Shown in pieces: positions 9,455 to 18,432 of a stretch of DNA of 64,000 nt; within the stretch, counting starts at the first letter, position 1, and the number at the start of each line of letters is the position of its first letter. The stretch comes from Aquirufa ecclesiirivi. Lineage in GTDB: Bacteria; Bacteroidota; Bacteroidia; Cytophagales; Spirosomataceae. The stretch covers positions 248,001 through 312,000 of the forward strand of contig NZ_JAANOP010000001.1 of NCBI RefSeq assembly GCF_011250515.1, given 5' to 3'. The notes under the pieces are model-generated. The model worked only from the letters and a program-made list of their open reading frames with translations, was not told where the DNA came from and ran no database searches. Position numbers and translations under genes: made by a program.

Positions 9455-9892
9455 CTATGCTAAACGACTCCAAGGAATACGACTCAAAATCAAAAGCAAA
9501 GCTATTCCAAATAACAACCAAGCATTCTTGTGTTTTTGGGCATCTGCAATGGCTTTCTTGTTTTTTGAATAAGCTACAGTAACCAAAATAGCTGCCAAAA
9601 TATTAACAGTGATGTGCTCCACAGCGATCAATCTAACAGCAGGATCTTTCATCGCAGCGCCGAAATCAGCAAATGCAGCTTGAGTAACTGGACTAAAAAC
9701 AAAATACAATAACAAACCAATCAATAATTGGGTATGTACAGAAATCAAGAAAAATAATCCTGATTTTCTGTCGGATTCAGTAAATGGTGCTCCGGATTGT
9801 GCCCCTTTAAAACCTCGGTAAATAGCTAAAATTCCTAGAATCAGAACAAGCCAGCGTAAATACGAGTGTACATTCAATAAAATAGCATACAT
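9455..9892 (-). CDS. Four-helix small membrane protein, cytochrome-b-like
   Basis: The 145-residue protein has four predicted transmembrane helices: residues about 14-28, 46-66, 92-108 and 124-138. Histidines lie within or next to the first three helices (near residues 9, 53 and 93), an arrangement compatible with heme ligation. Proteins of this type in Bacteroidota are sometimes labelled cytochrome B, but heme binding is inference. It is first in the minus-strand trio with the HAD phosphatase and aldo/keto reductase genes. Confidence 0.65.
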   Translation of the reverse strand: MYAILLNVHSYLRWLVLILGILAIYRGFKGAQSGAPFTESDRKSGLFFLISVHTQLLIGLLLYFVFSPVTQAAFADFGAAMKDPAVRLIAVEHITVNILAAILVTVAYSKNKKAIADAQKHKNAWLLFGIALLLILSRIPWSRLA

Positions 9893-9915
9893 AATGTGGT
9901 AGTTTTAGTTATTTA

Positions 9916-9923
9916 CAAAGATA
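9916..9923 (-). promoter_or_regulatory. -7 promoter box of the minus-strand trio
   Basis: The minus strand reads TATCTTTG, an exact TAnnTTTG box, ending 23 bases before the ATG at 9892. It is divergent from the box for the DUF983 gene at 9976-9983. Confidence 0.6.
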
Positions 9924-9975
9924 CAAATTCCCCTAAGATGCCCGACCGCTTTCAAATTAATCCTTGAATTTTCTT

Positions 9976-9983
9976 TACCTTTG
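9976..9983 (+). promoter_or_regulatory. -7 promoter box for the DUF983-lptF/G-eamA operon
   Basis: TACCTTTG matches TAnnTTTG and ends 19 bases before the ATG at 10003. It lies inside the longer reading frame beginning at 9964, which argues against that upstream start. Confidence 0.65.
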
Positions 9984-10002
9984 TCCCTTTAAAACAGAAA
10001 AT

Positions 10003-10401
10003 ATGTCAGATCCATCCAAATTAGCCGCCGTTGTCAAGGCGCGTTGCCCTCAATGCCACGAAGGCAGAATTTTTACTCATAAGTGGTGGAATTTATTGAA
10101 GTTTAGCGAAATGCACGAGCATTGTCCATCTTGTGGACTACGCTACGAAGTTGAGCCAGGTTTCTTCTTTGGTGCCATGTATATTTCTTATGCCTTTACC
10201 GTAGGTATCATGATCGTCGGAGGCATCATCATCTACAATTTCTTTGGTGATCCTTCTGCTGAAGGCTATATCATACCAATCACCTTAGTTTCTTTACTCA
10301 TGGTTCCATTCAATTTCCGAATGGCCCGTGTCATTTTCATTCACCTGTTTTCGATGATAAAATATAAAAGTGACGCTGCAGGTACTGCATCTACTAAATA
10401 A
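10003..10401 (+). CDS. DUF983 family zinc-ribbon membrane protein
   Basis: The 132-residue protein has an N-terminal double CxxC zinc-ribbon (RCPQCHEGRIF and HCPSCGLRYEVEPGFFFGAMY) followed by two transmembrane helices, the pattern of DUF983. The function of the family is unknown. The start at 10003 (MSDPSK) is chosen because the promoter box lies just upstream. Its stop overlaps the start of the LptF/G permease gene by one base (TAATG), indicating translational coupling. Confidence 0.85.
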   Translation: MSDPSKLAAVVKARCPQCHEGRIFTHKWWNLLKFSEMHEHCPSCGLRYEVEPGFFFGAMYISYAFTVGIMIVGGIIIYNFFGDPSAEGYIIPITLVSLLMVPFNFRMARVIFIHLFSMIKYKSDAAGTASTK

Positions 10402-11477
10402 TGAAAATACTGGATCTCTACATTCTGAAAAAATTTCTGAAAACGTATGTTTTCGCTGTTTTTTTAATTGTATTGATTGTCATGGTGATCGACTACACGG
10501 AAAAAATCGATGATTTTATCCGCAAACAAGCTCCCTTGAATGAGATCCTCTTTGATTATTACTTAAATTTTATCCCATATTGGGCTAATTACATTAGTCC
10601 ACTAATGGTTTTTATTGCCACGGTTTTCTTCACTGCTAACCTAGCTGCCAAAACGGAAATCATCGCAATCCTAAGTTCAGGGGTAAGTTTCACTCGACTA
10701 ATGAGGCCTTATCTTATTGGCTCCAGTATTGTGGCCGTTGGAACCTTCATCATGATTGGCTGGATTGTCCCCAATGCTAATAAAATTCGGGTACCATTTG
10801 AGCATAAATACATTAATAACACCTATTTCTTTGATAAGCGTGATGTACACATCAAAATTGCTCCAGAAATTTATGCCTACATTGAAAGCTACGACAATAG
10901 TACTAATACTGGCTACCGTTTCAGTTTAGAACGTATTTCTAACAATGAAATCAAAGAAAAGTTGATGTCTGACCACATTACCTGGGATTCCGTTCGCAAA
11001 AAATGGACGATTCATGATTATCGAATTAGAACTTTGGTAGGGAAAAAACCAGGCATTGTTTTTGGTTCAAAAATCGATACGACCCTCAACTTATATCCCA
11101 AAGATTTTCAGAACAAACACCTCTTACACGAGACCTTTACGCTTCCTGAATTGGAAAGACATATTCAATTGGTTCGTTCACGAGGAGCCGATGGAATCGA
11201 AATATTCCTGATTGAAAAATACCTACGCTTTGCAAATCCCTTTTCAGTCATCATTCTAACCATCATTGGCTTTTTAGTTTCTGCCAGAAAATCCCGGGGC
11301 GGAGTCGGTTTTCAAATCGCTTTGGGCTTCTCCCTAGCCTTTGTTTACATCCTCTTTTTCATGATGAGTAAAGGAATAGCCGAAGGTGGTGGCATGCCTC
11401 CGCTATTAGCCGTATGGTTACCCAACATCATTTTTGGTGGCATCGGGATTGGTCTCTATTATACCCTCCCAAGATAA
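10401..11477 (+). CDS. LptF/LptG family permease
   Basis: The 358-residue inner-membrane protein begins MKILDLYILKKFLKTY, the typical opening of YjgP/YjgQ (LptF/LptG) permeases. It has about six transmembrane helices, three at each end, around a periplasmic beta-jellyroll domain (about 115-265). LptF and LptG form the membrane part of the ABC transporter that extracts lipopolysaccharide and feeds the Lpt bridge. Which of the two this is cannot be decided from the sequence. It overlaps the flanking genes by one base on both sides (TAATG). Confidence 0.9.
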   Translation: MKILDLYILKKFLKTYVFAVFLIVLIVMVIDYTEKIDDFIRKQAPLNEILFDYYLNFIPYWANYISPLMVFIATVFFTANLAAKTEIIAILSSGVSFTRLMRPYLIGSSIVAVGTFIMIGWIVPNANKIRVPFEHKYINNTYFFDKRDVHIKIAPEIYAYIESYDNSTNTGYRFSLERISNNEIKEKLMSDHITWDSVRKKWTIHDYRIRTLVGKKPGIVFGSKIDTTLNLYPKDFQNKHLLHETFTLPELERHIQLVRSRGADGIEIFLIEKYLRFANPFSVIILTIIGFLVSARKSRGGVGFQIALGFSLAFVYILFFMMSKGIAEGGGMPPLLAVWLPNIIFGGIGIGLYYTLPR

Positions 11478-12361
11478 TGAGACAGGCTCCACGATTTATT
11501 GACTATTTGAAGATTCACTTCATTGTAGTCTTATATGCCTTTACTGCTATTCTTGGAAATGCTACCCAAGCCAATGCCCTGAGCATCGTCTTTTTTCGAT
11601 GTGTCATTAGCTCGATCTTTTTGCTGGCCATTCTTCGTTTTCAACAGGTCAGTTTTCGGGTTCCAAAGAACATTTTATACCAATGGATTCTAAATGGCCT
11701 TTTCATCGCCTTGCATTGGCTCTTGTTTTTTGGTGCTGCCAAAGTCTCAACCGTTGCCATGTGTTTAGCAGGATTGTCCACTCAAACCTTTTGGACTAGC
11801 TTATTAGAGCCTTGGACAAAAAAAGAAAAAATCAAACGGGTAGAAGTCTTTTTAGGAGTACTCGTCATCATAGCTCTTATTATCATTTTTTCGGTGGAAC
11901 AAGCTCAAGCCTTGGGACTCCTCATGGGCATTGCTTCTGGTTTTTTTGGTGCCCTTTTTTCGGTCATCAATGGAAAATATACGCACCAATATGACCCAAG
12001 ACTCATAACCGTGTATGAAATGATTACGGCCGGAATAATCACCGGTCTAGTTTGGATCTATGGATTTTCGAGCAATATGGAGCATTTTATGCCTCTGGGC
12101 TTAGATTGGCTTTGGATCAGTATATTGGCTGTAGTTTGTACCGTATATGCTTATACAGAAACCATACGTTTATACCGCGTATTCTCTGTTTTCTCCATCA
12201 ATCTTGTAATTACTCTAGAACCCGTATATGGTATTTTATTGGCTGTTTTTATCTTTGGAAGCAAAGAAATTATGCATTCGGGCTTTTATTGGGGTACATC
12301 ACTTTTGGTCATGACTGTCATGATTCATCCCTTCTTAATAAAATCAGGTAAAAAAGAGTAA
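11477..12361 (+). CDS. EamA/DMT family transporter
   Basis: The 294-residue protein has about ten transmembrane helices in two EamA repeats, the drug/metabolite transporter topology. LSIVFFRCVISSIFLLAIL and a late LEPVYGILLAVFIFG segment are typical of the two halves. The ATG at 11477 overlaps the preceding stop by one base (TAATG), which supports it over an in-frame start at 11414 lying inside the permease gene. The substrate is unknown, and the operon with lptF/G need not mean a related function. Confidence 0.85.
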   Translation: MRQAPRFIDYLKIHFIVVLYAFTAILGNATQANALSIVFFRCVISSIFLLAILRFQQVSFRVPKNILYQWILNGLFIALHWLLFFGAAKVSTVAMCLAGLSTQTFWTSLLEPWTKKEKIKRVEVFLGVLVIIALIIIFSVEQAQALGLLMGIASGFFGALFSVINGKYTHQYDPRLITVYEMITAGIITGLVWIYGFSSNMEHFMPLGLDWLWISILAVVCTVYAYTETIRLYRVFSVFSINLVITLEPVYGILLAVFIFGSKEIMHSGFYWGTSLLVMTVMIHPFLIKSGKKE

Positions 12362-12438
12362 AAAAATTCGGATATTGCCTTTTAATCAAACGTGTGAAGC
12401 AGAAAACTTCATACTATTTATTCAATTTACTATCTACT

Positions 12439-13551
12439 ATGAAAAAATTCAACGTTGCCATTGTCGGCCTTGGTTTTGGAGCCGAATTTATCCCCATTTA
12501 TTTAAAGCACCCATTGGCTAATATGTATGCCATTTGCCAAAGAAACGAGGAAAAACTAAATTCAATTGGCGATGCGTATGGAATTGAAACTCGGTATACC
12601 GACTTTGAAAATCTACTTCAAGATCCTAATGTGGATGTAGTTCATATTAATTCTCCTATCCATTTACATGCACAGCAGACACTTCAAGCCTTATTAGCAG
12701 GTAAGCACGTAGCTTGTACTGTTCCAATGGCCACCACAGTAGAAGAGTGCAAGGCAATTGTCGAAGCGAGTCGTAAAATGGGTAAAAAATACATGATGAT
12801 GGAAACGGTGGTTTACTCCCGTGAGTTTCTTTACATCAAAGAATTATACGAAAAAGGAGAACTTGGAAAGATTCAATTCTTGAAAGGTTCACACCAACAA
12901 GACATGGACGGATGGCCAGATTATTGGCCAGGTTTACCTCCTATGCACTACGCTACCCACTGCGTAGGACCTGTAGCAGGTTTACTTCGTTTAGAAGCTG
13001 AGTATGTATCATGCTTTGGTTCAGGTACTATTCGTGAAGAGTTAATTCAACATTATAATTCTCCATTTGCTGTCGAATCCGCACATATCAAATTCCGTAA
13101 TTCAGACCTTAGCGCCGTGGTTTATCGTTCGCTTTTTGACGTAGCTCGTCAATACCGCGAAAGTTTTGAAGTCTATGGTTCTAAAAAAAGCGTGGAATGG
13201 CCTTTGATTGAAGGGGAAGAAATGGTCGTGCATACAGCTAAAAAACCAGAGCCAGAAATTCCAGAAAAAGTAGCAACCCCCGATTTTGCACATTACCTCC
13301 CTGAAGAAATTCAACGATTTACCACGAAAGGGGTTTACGACGAGAATGATAATACCCACCTTTCCTTTACGCAAGGTGGAGGCCATGGTGGTTCTCACCC
13401 GCATTTAGTCAATGAATTTTTACAAGCACTTGCTCAAGATCGTGATCCATTCCCGAATGCCCCACAGTCGGCCAACTGGACCTCTGTGGGAATATTAGCC
13501 CATGAATCTGCTCTTCAAGGCGGTAAAATCATCGAAATTCCTGAATTTTAA
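12439..13551 (+). CDS. Gfo/Idh/MocA family protein with altered catalytic motif
   Basis: This 370-residue protein has an N-terminal Rossmann fold (NVAIVGLGFGAEF) and the C-terminal alpha/beta domain of Gfo/Idh/MocA oxidoreductases, which oxidise or reduce sugars with NAD(P). The usual EKP motif after AGKHV reads CTVP here, so Val (residue 95) takes the place of the catalytic Lys. The enzyme may use another base or may not be a standard dehydrogenase. The start at 12439 gives the normal MKKFNVAIVG opening. It lies 25 bp before the ThuA fusion gene and is probably co-transcribed with it; both may act on keto-sugars. Confidence 0.88.
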   Translation: MKKFNVAIVGLGFGAEFIPIYLKHPLANMYAICQRNEEKLNSIGDAYGIETRYTDFENLLQDPNVDVVHINSPIHLHAQQTLQALLAGKHVACTVPMATTVEECKAIVEASRKMGKKYMMMETVVYSREFLYIKELYEKGELGKIQFLKGSHQQDMDGWPDYWPGLPPMHYATHCVGPVAGLLRLEAEYVSCFGSGTIREELIQHYNSPFAVESAHIKFRNSDLSAVVYRSLFDVARQYRESFEVYGSKKSVEWPLIEGEEMVVHTAKKPEPEIPEKVATPDFAHYLPEEIQRFTTKGVYDENDNTHLSFTQGGGHGGSHPHLVNEFLQALAQDRDPFPNAPQSANWTSVGILAHESALQGGKIIEIPEF

Positions 13552-13576
13552 TCTTTTCGCGTAGGCAAAACAACAC

Positions 13577-16500
13577 ATGAAAAAATTTACTTGTTTCCTC
13601 TTATTATTAGCTGCTTCCTTACAGCTATTGGCTCAAAACCAAAAGCCAAGAAGATTAGAAATGCTTTTTTTAGGAGATCGTGGCCATCATAAACCACTCG
13701 ACCGCTTTCCTTCCTTGCAGTCGGCTTTAGGTGTAAAAGGAATTAATTTGACTTATACGGAATCCCTGAAAGACTTAAATCCAAGCTATCTAAATAAGTT
13801 TGATGGTTTGATCATTTTTGCCAATCACGATTCCATTCCAAAACCGCAAGAAAAAGCCTTGTTGGACTACATCGGTTCTGGCCATGGACTTGTAGCCTTG
13901 CACTGCGCTTCCTTCTGTTTTAGAAACTCTCCAGAATACGTAAAAATGGTTGGAGGGCAATTCTGGCGTCATAAAATGGATTCCATACAGATTAAAAATG
14001 TTCAGCCTCAGCACCCTGTTTTAAAAGGTTTTCCTGGAATCAAAACCGTGGATGAAACCTATTTACACAGCCAATTACAAGCTGACAATAACGTGATTCA
14101 ATCACGTATCATCGGGCCAGAACAAGCCAAAGACAAACCCGGTCAAGCCACAGAACCTTATACTTGGGTAAGAACTTATGGAAAAGGAAACGTTTTTTAT
14201 ACCGCTTATGGTCATGATGAAAGAACTTGGGAAACAACGGGCTTTCAAACCTTGGTAGAACAAGGCATTTTGTATGCGGTGGGTAAAGATAAAGCCACTT
14301 TGTTGGAAAACTTGAAATTGGCTCCTTTGTCTTATCGCGAAGCCAATTTACCTAATTACGAAAAAAGACAAGGCCCACAATTACAGCAATTGCCTTTGAG
14401 CCCAGAGGAATCTGTAAAATACATTCAAATCCCTGTTGATTTTAACTTAACCATTTTTGCCGCAGAACCTGATGTCATGCACCCGATTGCTATGGCATGG
14501 GATGAAAAAGGACGCTTATTTGTTTTAATCACCAAAGACTATCCAAACGAGCGCAAAAACACGGGTGGTAGCGACTATATTTTAATGTGTGAGGATACTA
14601 ACAAAGATGGTAAAGCAGATAAATTTACCCGATTTGCTGAAGGTCTGAGCATTCCTACAGGTATGGTTTTTGCCAATGGCGGTCTAATCATTTCACAGGC
14701 ACCCCATATCTTATTTTTAAAAGATACAGACGGTGATGATAAAGCAGATGTCAAGCAAGAATTAATCACCGGTTTTGGAACGGGTGATACCCATGCTGGG
14801 CCTTCTAACTTACATTATGGTTTCGACAACTGGATTTGGGGTTCCGTAGGTTACTCAGGTTTTAAAGGAAAAGTCGGTAGCGATTCGCTGAATTTCGGAA
14901 ATGCCTTTTTCCGCTTTAAACCAGATGGTTCTAAAATGGAACATGTGACTAATACCTCCAACAATACTTGGGGATTTGATTTCAACGAAGCAGGAGATGC
15001 TTTTGGATCTACTGCCAATAACTCCCATGGTTGGTACATTCCAATTCCACATAAAAATATCTGGCAAGCTCCATATTCATTTAACGGTAGTAAAAGTACC
15101 GACACACACAAGGACATGAAGTCCATCACCAAAAAAGTACGTCAAGTTGACGTTTTTGGTGGATTCACAGCTGCCGCAGGCCACAATTTCTATTCAGCAA
15201 GATCCTTTCCGAAAAAGTATTGGAATAAAATCGCTTTCGTGACGGAACCAACAGGACACGTCGTTCACCAAAATAATATGGTGAAAACAGGTAGTGATTT
15301 TAATGATGTAGAAGCTTTTAACTTATTGGCTGGTGCCGATGAATGGGTTTCTCCCGTATTTGCACAAGTTGGCCCTGATGGCGCAGTTTGGATCGCTGAC
15401 TGGTATAGTTTCATCATTCAACATAATCCAGTTCCTAAAGGCTTTGCCAACGGAACAGGTAATGCTTACGAAACAGATTTGCGTGATTATACCCACGGAC
15501 GTATCTACCGTGTTGGTTGGAATCAAGCTCCTGCTTACCAGCCTATTAGCTTGTCTGCCAATGATCCTGCAGCTTGTATCAAAGCCTTATCAAATAACAA
15601 TTTATTCTGGCGTTTACATGCTCAAAGATTGTTAGTTGAGCGTGGCAAAAAAGACATCGTTCCTGCTTTAATTGCCCTTATCGCGAACAAAAAGGTAGAT
15701 GATTTAGGATTGAATGTAGGAGCAATTCACGCACTTAGAACATTGGAAGGCTTACAAGCTTTAGAACTTCCTGCGGTTAAAATAGGACTCACTCAGGCTC
15801 TTTCCCACCCAAGTGCAGCCGTTCGTAAAAATGCTGTTCAAATTTTGCCAAGAACACAAGCTTGGTCTAAGGTATTGGTTCAAAAAAATGTACTGAACGA
15901 TCGAGATACTTTGGTTGCCCTTCATGCCGTGTTAGCTAGCATTGAAATGCCAGAAAGTACAGAATTGAACAAAGCCATGGAGGCAAAAATTGCGAAAGAA
16001 CAAAACAATCGTGATCGTTGGCTACCAGAAGCTTATTCTGCTTGGACCATGGCTAAAGGAGGTCAAAGAATGAAGGATTTCATTGTGACAGAAGGAAAAA
16101 GAAAGCCTGTTGCCACAGCTGAAAAAGTAGGAAAAGAATTGAATAATCCGAGTATAGAAGGAACCAGCAAAGGACTAGATCTAGTGGTGACTGAGGTACA
16201 AATCAAAGGTGGTCAATTCAAATTGAGGGAGAATAGTTCTTTTGTAATTCGTATCAAAAACAAGGGAGATCAGGCTTTAGAAAAAGGAAAGGTTTTACCT
16301 GTATTTCTAAAGATTGAAGGTATGGGCCGTCGGATCGACATGGAATCATTCACCTTCACGGATGGAGTGGCGCCAGGAGAAACAGTTTCAGTAACTAAAA
16401 ATACCAATGGTCCATGGACGGGTAATTTTGGTTGGAGTGCCGATATAGCTGGTTCTTACAGCATGGAAATTCAGATTGACAAAACAGGTGCTTTGCCTGA

Positions 16501-17227
16501 AAGTGTTCGTAACAACAACATTTATCGAAAAGCGTTAGAAGTCAGTGGACCAAGCTCATTGAATGTTTACATGATGGAAAAAGTTTTCCGTGGAGGTGCA
16601 TCTACTTGGTCAGGAGATGAATTAGTAAACACCTTAAAGAGTATCGAGATTATTGAATCTCCTGCTTTTGGTGCTGCCTTGAAAGGAGCTTCTGCTACTT
16701 GGAATGCAAGAAAGGATCCTAAGTTATCAGCGGATAATTTGGCTTATTTCAAAAAAATAGGCGCTTCTATTCGTCCAAGTGATTTTGATTACTATGAGCG
16801 TTTAGCGGCTACTTGGAAAATCGAAATTGCCAATAATGCAGGCTCTGCCAATGTGGTTAGAAAAGTCATTAAAACAGTGAAAGAAGCCATGCAGTTTGAC
16901 ATTCGTGAATTTAGTGTTCCAGCAGGGGCCAATGTGGAAATCATCTTTGAAAACATTGACGCCATGCAACATAATTTAGTGATTGGACAAATGGGAAGTC
17001 AGGAGAAAATTGGTTTAGCAGCCGATAAGATGATTACCGCAGCCGATGGAGCTCAAAAGAATTATATTCCGAATATTCCAGAGGTAATTGCTTATACTGC
17101 GTTAGTGGATCCAGATGGAAGAGCCAAATTGGTATTTAAAGCACCTACTACTAAAGGAAACTACCCTTATTTATGTACATTCCCAGGTCACTGGAGAATC
17201 ATGAATGGGGTCATGAAAGTAGAATAG
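13577..17227 (+). CDS. Exported ThuA / sugar-dehydrogenase-like propeller / HEAT / cupredoxin fusion
   Basis: The 1216-residue protein begins with a signal peptide (KKFTCFLLLLAASLQLLAQ). A ThuA domain follows (about 26-235, with GLVALHCASF), then a beta-propeller like that of PVC-type membrane-bound dehydrogenases (about 280-620), with calcium-type loops DTNKDGKAD (near 338) and DTDGDDKAD. HEAT-like repeats (about 675-800), a CARDB-like domain (about 855-985) and a C-terminal cupredoxin complete it. Type-1 copper ligands are visible: His1132, Cys1200 and His1205 of CTFPGH, and Met1209 or 1213. The CxxCH heme motif frequent in such proteins is absent. Probable role: periplasmic sugar oxidation passing electrons to copper. 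It is paired with a Gfo/Idh/MocA gene. Domains are clear; the reaction is inferred. Confidence 0.85.
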   Translation: MKKFTCFLLLLAASLQLLAQNQKPRRLEMLFLGDRGHHKPLDRFPSLQSALGVKGINLTYTESLKDLNPSYLNKFDGLIIFANHDSIPKPQEKALLDYIGSGHGLVALHCASFCFRNSPEYVKMVGGQFWRHKMDSIQIKNVQPQHPVLKGFPGIKTVDETYLHSQLQADNNVIQSRIIGPEQAKDKPGQATEPYTWVRTYGKGNVFYTAYGHDERTWETTGFQTLVEQGILYAVGKDKATLLENLKLAPLSYREANLPNYEKRQGPQLQQLPLSPEESVKYIQIPVDFNLTIFAAEPDVMHPIAMAWDEKGRLFVLITKDYPNERKNTGGSDYILMCEDTNKDGKADKFTRFAEGLSIPTGMVFANGGLIISQAPHILFLKDTDGDDKADVKQELITGFGTGDTHAGPSNLHYGFDNWIWGSVGYSGFKGKVGSDSLNFGNAFFRFKPDGSKMEHVTNTSNNTWGFDFNEAGDAFGSTANNSHGWYIPIPHKNIWQAPYSFNGSKSTDTHKDMKSITKKVRQVDVFGGFTAAAGHNFYSARSFPKKYWNKIAFVTEPTGHVVHQNNMVKTGSDFNDVEAFNLLAGADEWVSPVFAQVGPDGAVWIADWYSFIIQHNPVPKGFANGTGNAYETDLRDYTHGRIYRVGWNQAPAYQPISLSANDPAACIKALSNNNLFWRLHAQRLLVERGKKDIVPALIALIANKKVDDLGLNVGAIHALRTLEGLQALELPAVKIGLTQALSHPSAAVRKNAVQILPRTQAWSKVLVQKNVLNDRDTLVALHAVLASIEMPESTELNKAMEAKIAKEQNNRDRWLPEAYSAWTMAKGGQRMKDFIVTEGKRKPVATAEKVGKELNNPSIEGTSKGLDLVVTEVQIKGGQFKLRENSSFVIRIKNKGDQALEKGKVLPVFLKIEGMGRRIDMESFTFTDGVAPGETVSVTKNTNGPWTGNFGWSADIAGSYSMEIQIDKTGALPESVRNNNIYRKALEVSGPSSLNVYMMEKVFRGGASTWSGDELVNTLKSIEIIESPAFGAALKGASATWNARKDPKLSADNLAYFKKIGASIRPSDFDYYERLAATWKIEIANNAGSANVVRKVIKTVKEAMQFDIREFSVPAGANVEIIFENIDAMQHNLVIGQMGSQEKIGLAADKMITAADGAQKNYIPNIPEVIAYTALVDPDGRAKLVFKAPTTKGNYPYLCTFPGHWRIMNGVMKVE

Positions 17228-17245
17228 TCCAAAATCAAATAAAAG

Positions 17246-17284
17246 AAGCGGTGCATGTGAACTCATGTACCGCTTTATTTTTTC
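17246..17284 (+). terminator. Rho-independent terminator after the ThuA fusion gene
   Basis: A 12-bp stem (AAGCGGTGCATG paired with CATGTACCGCTT, one G-U pair) with a six-base loop is followed by TATTTTTT. It ends two bases before the -7 box of tgt. Confidence 0.85.
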
Positions 17285-17286
17285 CC

Positions 17287-17294
17287 TACCTTTG
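17287..17294 (+). promoter_or_regulatory. -7 promoter box of tgt, four bases from the ATG
   Basis: TACCTTTG matches TAnnTTTG exactly. Only TGGC separates it from the ATG at 17299, so transcription would begin at or next to the start codon and give a leaderless or nearly leaderless mRNA. Confidence 0.6.
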
Positions 17295-17298
17295 TGGC

Positions 17299-18432
17299 AT
17301 GAAATTTGAAATTCAATCCACAGATGCCCATTCCAAGGCTAGAGCCGGTAGCTTAAGCACCGACCACGGTACTATTCAAACCCCCATTTTCATGCCTGTT
17401 GGCACAGCGGGTACCGTAAAAGGTGTGCATATTTCCGAATTGACGGATCCCATTAAAGCACAAATTATCTTAGGCAATACCTATCACCTGTACCTTAGAC
17501 CTGGTTTAGATGTGATAGAAGCGGCAGGTGGACTACATCAATTTAATTCTTGGAAAGGCCCTATCTTAACCGATTCAGGGGGCTATCAAGTGTATTCTTT
17601 GGCAGGAACAGGAAGAAAAATCATAGAGGAAGGAGTCAAATTTAAGTCGCACATCGACGGCAGTACACATTTTTTTAGTCCAGAATCCGTAATGGACATC
17701 CAAAGAACCATTGGAGCTGATATCATGATGGCCTTTGATGAATGTACGCCTTATCCATGTACTTACGAATATGCCCGTAAATCCATGGAAATGACGCACC
17801 GATGGCTAGATCGCTGTATCAACAGATTCGAGGCCACAGAGCCAAAATATGGGCACAACCAAGCCTTGTTTCCTATCGTCCAGGGTAGCGTATATAAAGA
17901 TCTTCGTAAAATTTCTGCCGAATACATTGCAGAGAAAGGAGCCTTTGGGAATGCCATTGGTGGCCTATCCGTAGGAGAACCTGTGGAGGATATGTATGAA
18001 ATGGCCGATGAGGTAACGGATATCTTACCAAAAGATAAGCCCCGCTATTTGATGGGAGTAGGTACGCCTGCCAATATTTTAGAAGGAATCGCCCTAGGAA
18101 TTGATATGTTTGATTGTGTGATGCCGACGCGAAATGCGAGAAACGGTATGATTTTTACCACACAAGGCATCATCAACATCAAAAATGAAAAGTGGAAGTC
18201 CGACTTTTCTGTGATAGATCCCGCTTTTGCTGACACGGTCCACGGCCAATACAGCAAAGCCTACGTTCGGCATTTGATTCGTTGCGAAGAAATGCTGGGA
18301 GCCATGATTGCCAGCGTATGTAATCTGCGCTTTTACCTCTGGTTAGTAGGTGAAGCTCGCAAAGAAATCGTTCAAGGAAGTTTCACTTCTTGGAAGAATC
18401 GCATGATTCCGCAGCTAATGCAGCGACTATAA
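17299..18432 (+). CDS. tgt: Queuine tRNA-ribosyltransferase, lacking the usual zinc ligands
   Basis: Tgt exchanges guanine-34 of GUN tRNAs for preQ1 in the queuosine pathway. The 377-residue protein has the family motifs FMPVGTAGTVKG, ILGNTYHLYLRPG, LTDSGGYQVYSL, FDECTPYP, VQGSVYKDLR and GGLSVGEP. The C-terminal zinc site (CxCxxC plus a His in HNL) is not conserved: the region before YSKAYVRHL reads DPAFADTVHGQ (near 307-317) and the His position reads SVCNLRF (near 339-345). The start at 17299 is the usual MKFE opening; the frame continues upstream to 17173 but that part overlaps the preceding gene and its terminator. Its stop abuts the stop of the convergent lrp gene. Confidence 0.93.
   Translation: MKFEIQSTDAHSKARAGSLSTDHGTIQTPIFMPVGTAGTVKGVHISELTDPIKAQIILGNTYHLYLRPGLDVIEAAGGLHQFNSWKGPILTDSGGYQVYSLAGTGRKIIEEGVKFKSHIDGSTHFFSPESVMDIQRTIGADIMMAFDECTPYPCTYEYARKSMEMTHRWLDRCINRFEATEPKYGHNQALFPIVQGSVYKDLRKISAEYIAEKGAFGNAIGGLSVGEPVEDMYEMADEVTDILPKDKPRYLMGVGTPANILEGIALGIDMFDCVMPTRNARNGMIFTTQGIINIKNEKWKSDFSVIDPAFADTVHGQYSKAYVRHLIRCEEMLGAMIASVCNLRFYLWLVGEARKEIVQGSFTSWKNRMIPQLMQRL

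Noticed and set aside
13577-17227. Cytochrome c domain in the ThuA fusion
   Set aside because: No CxxCH motif occurs anywhere in the protein.
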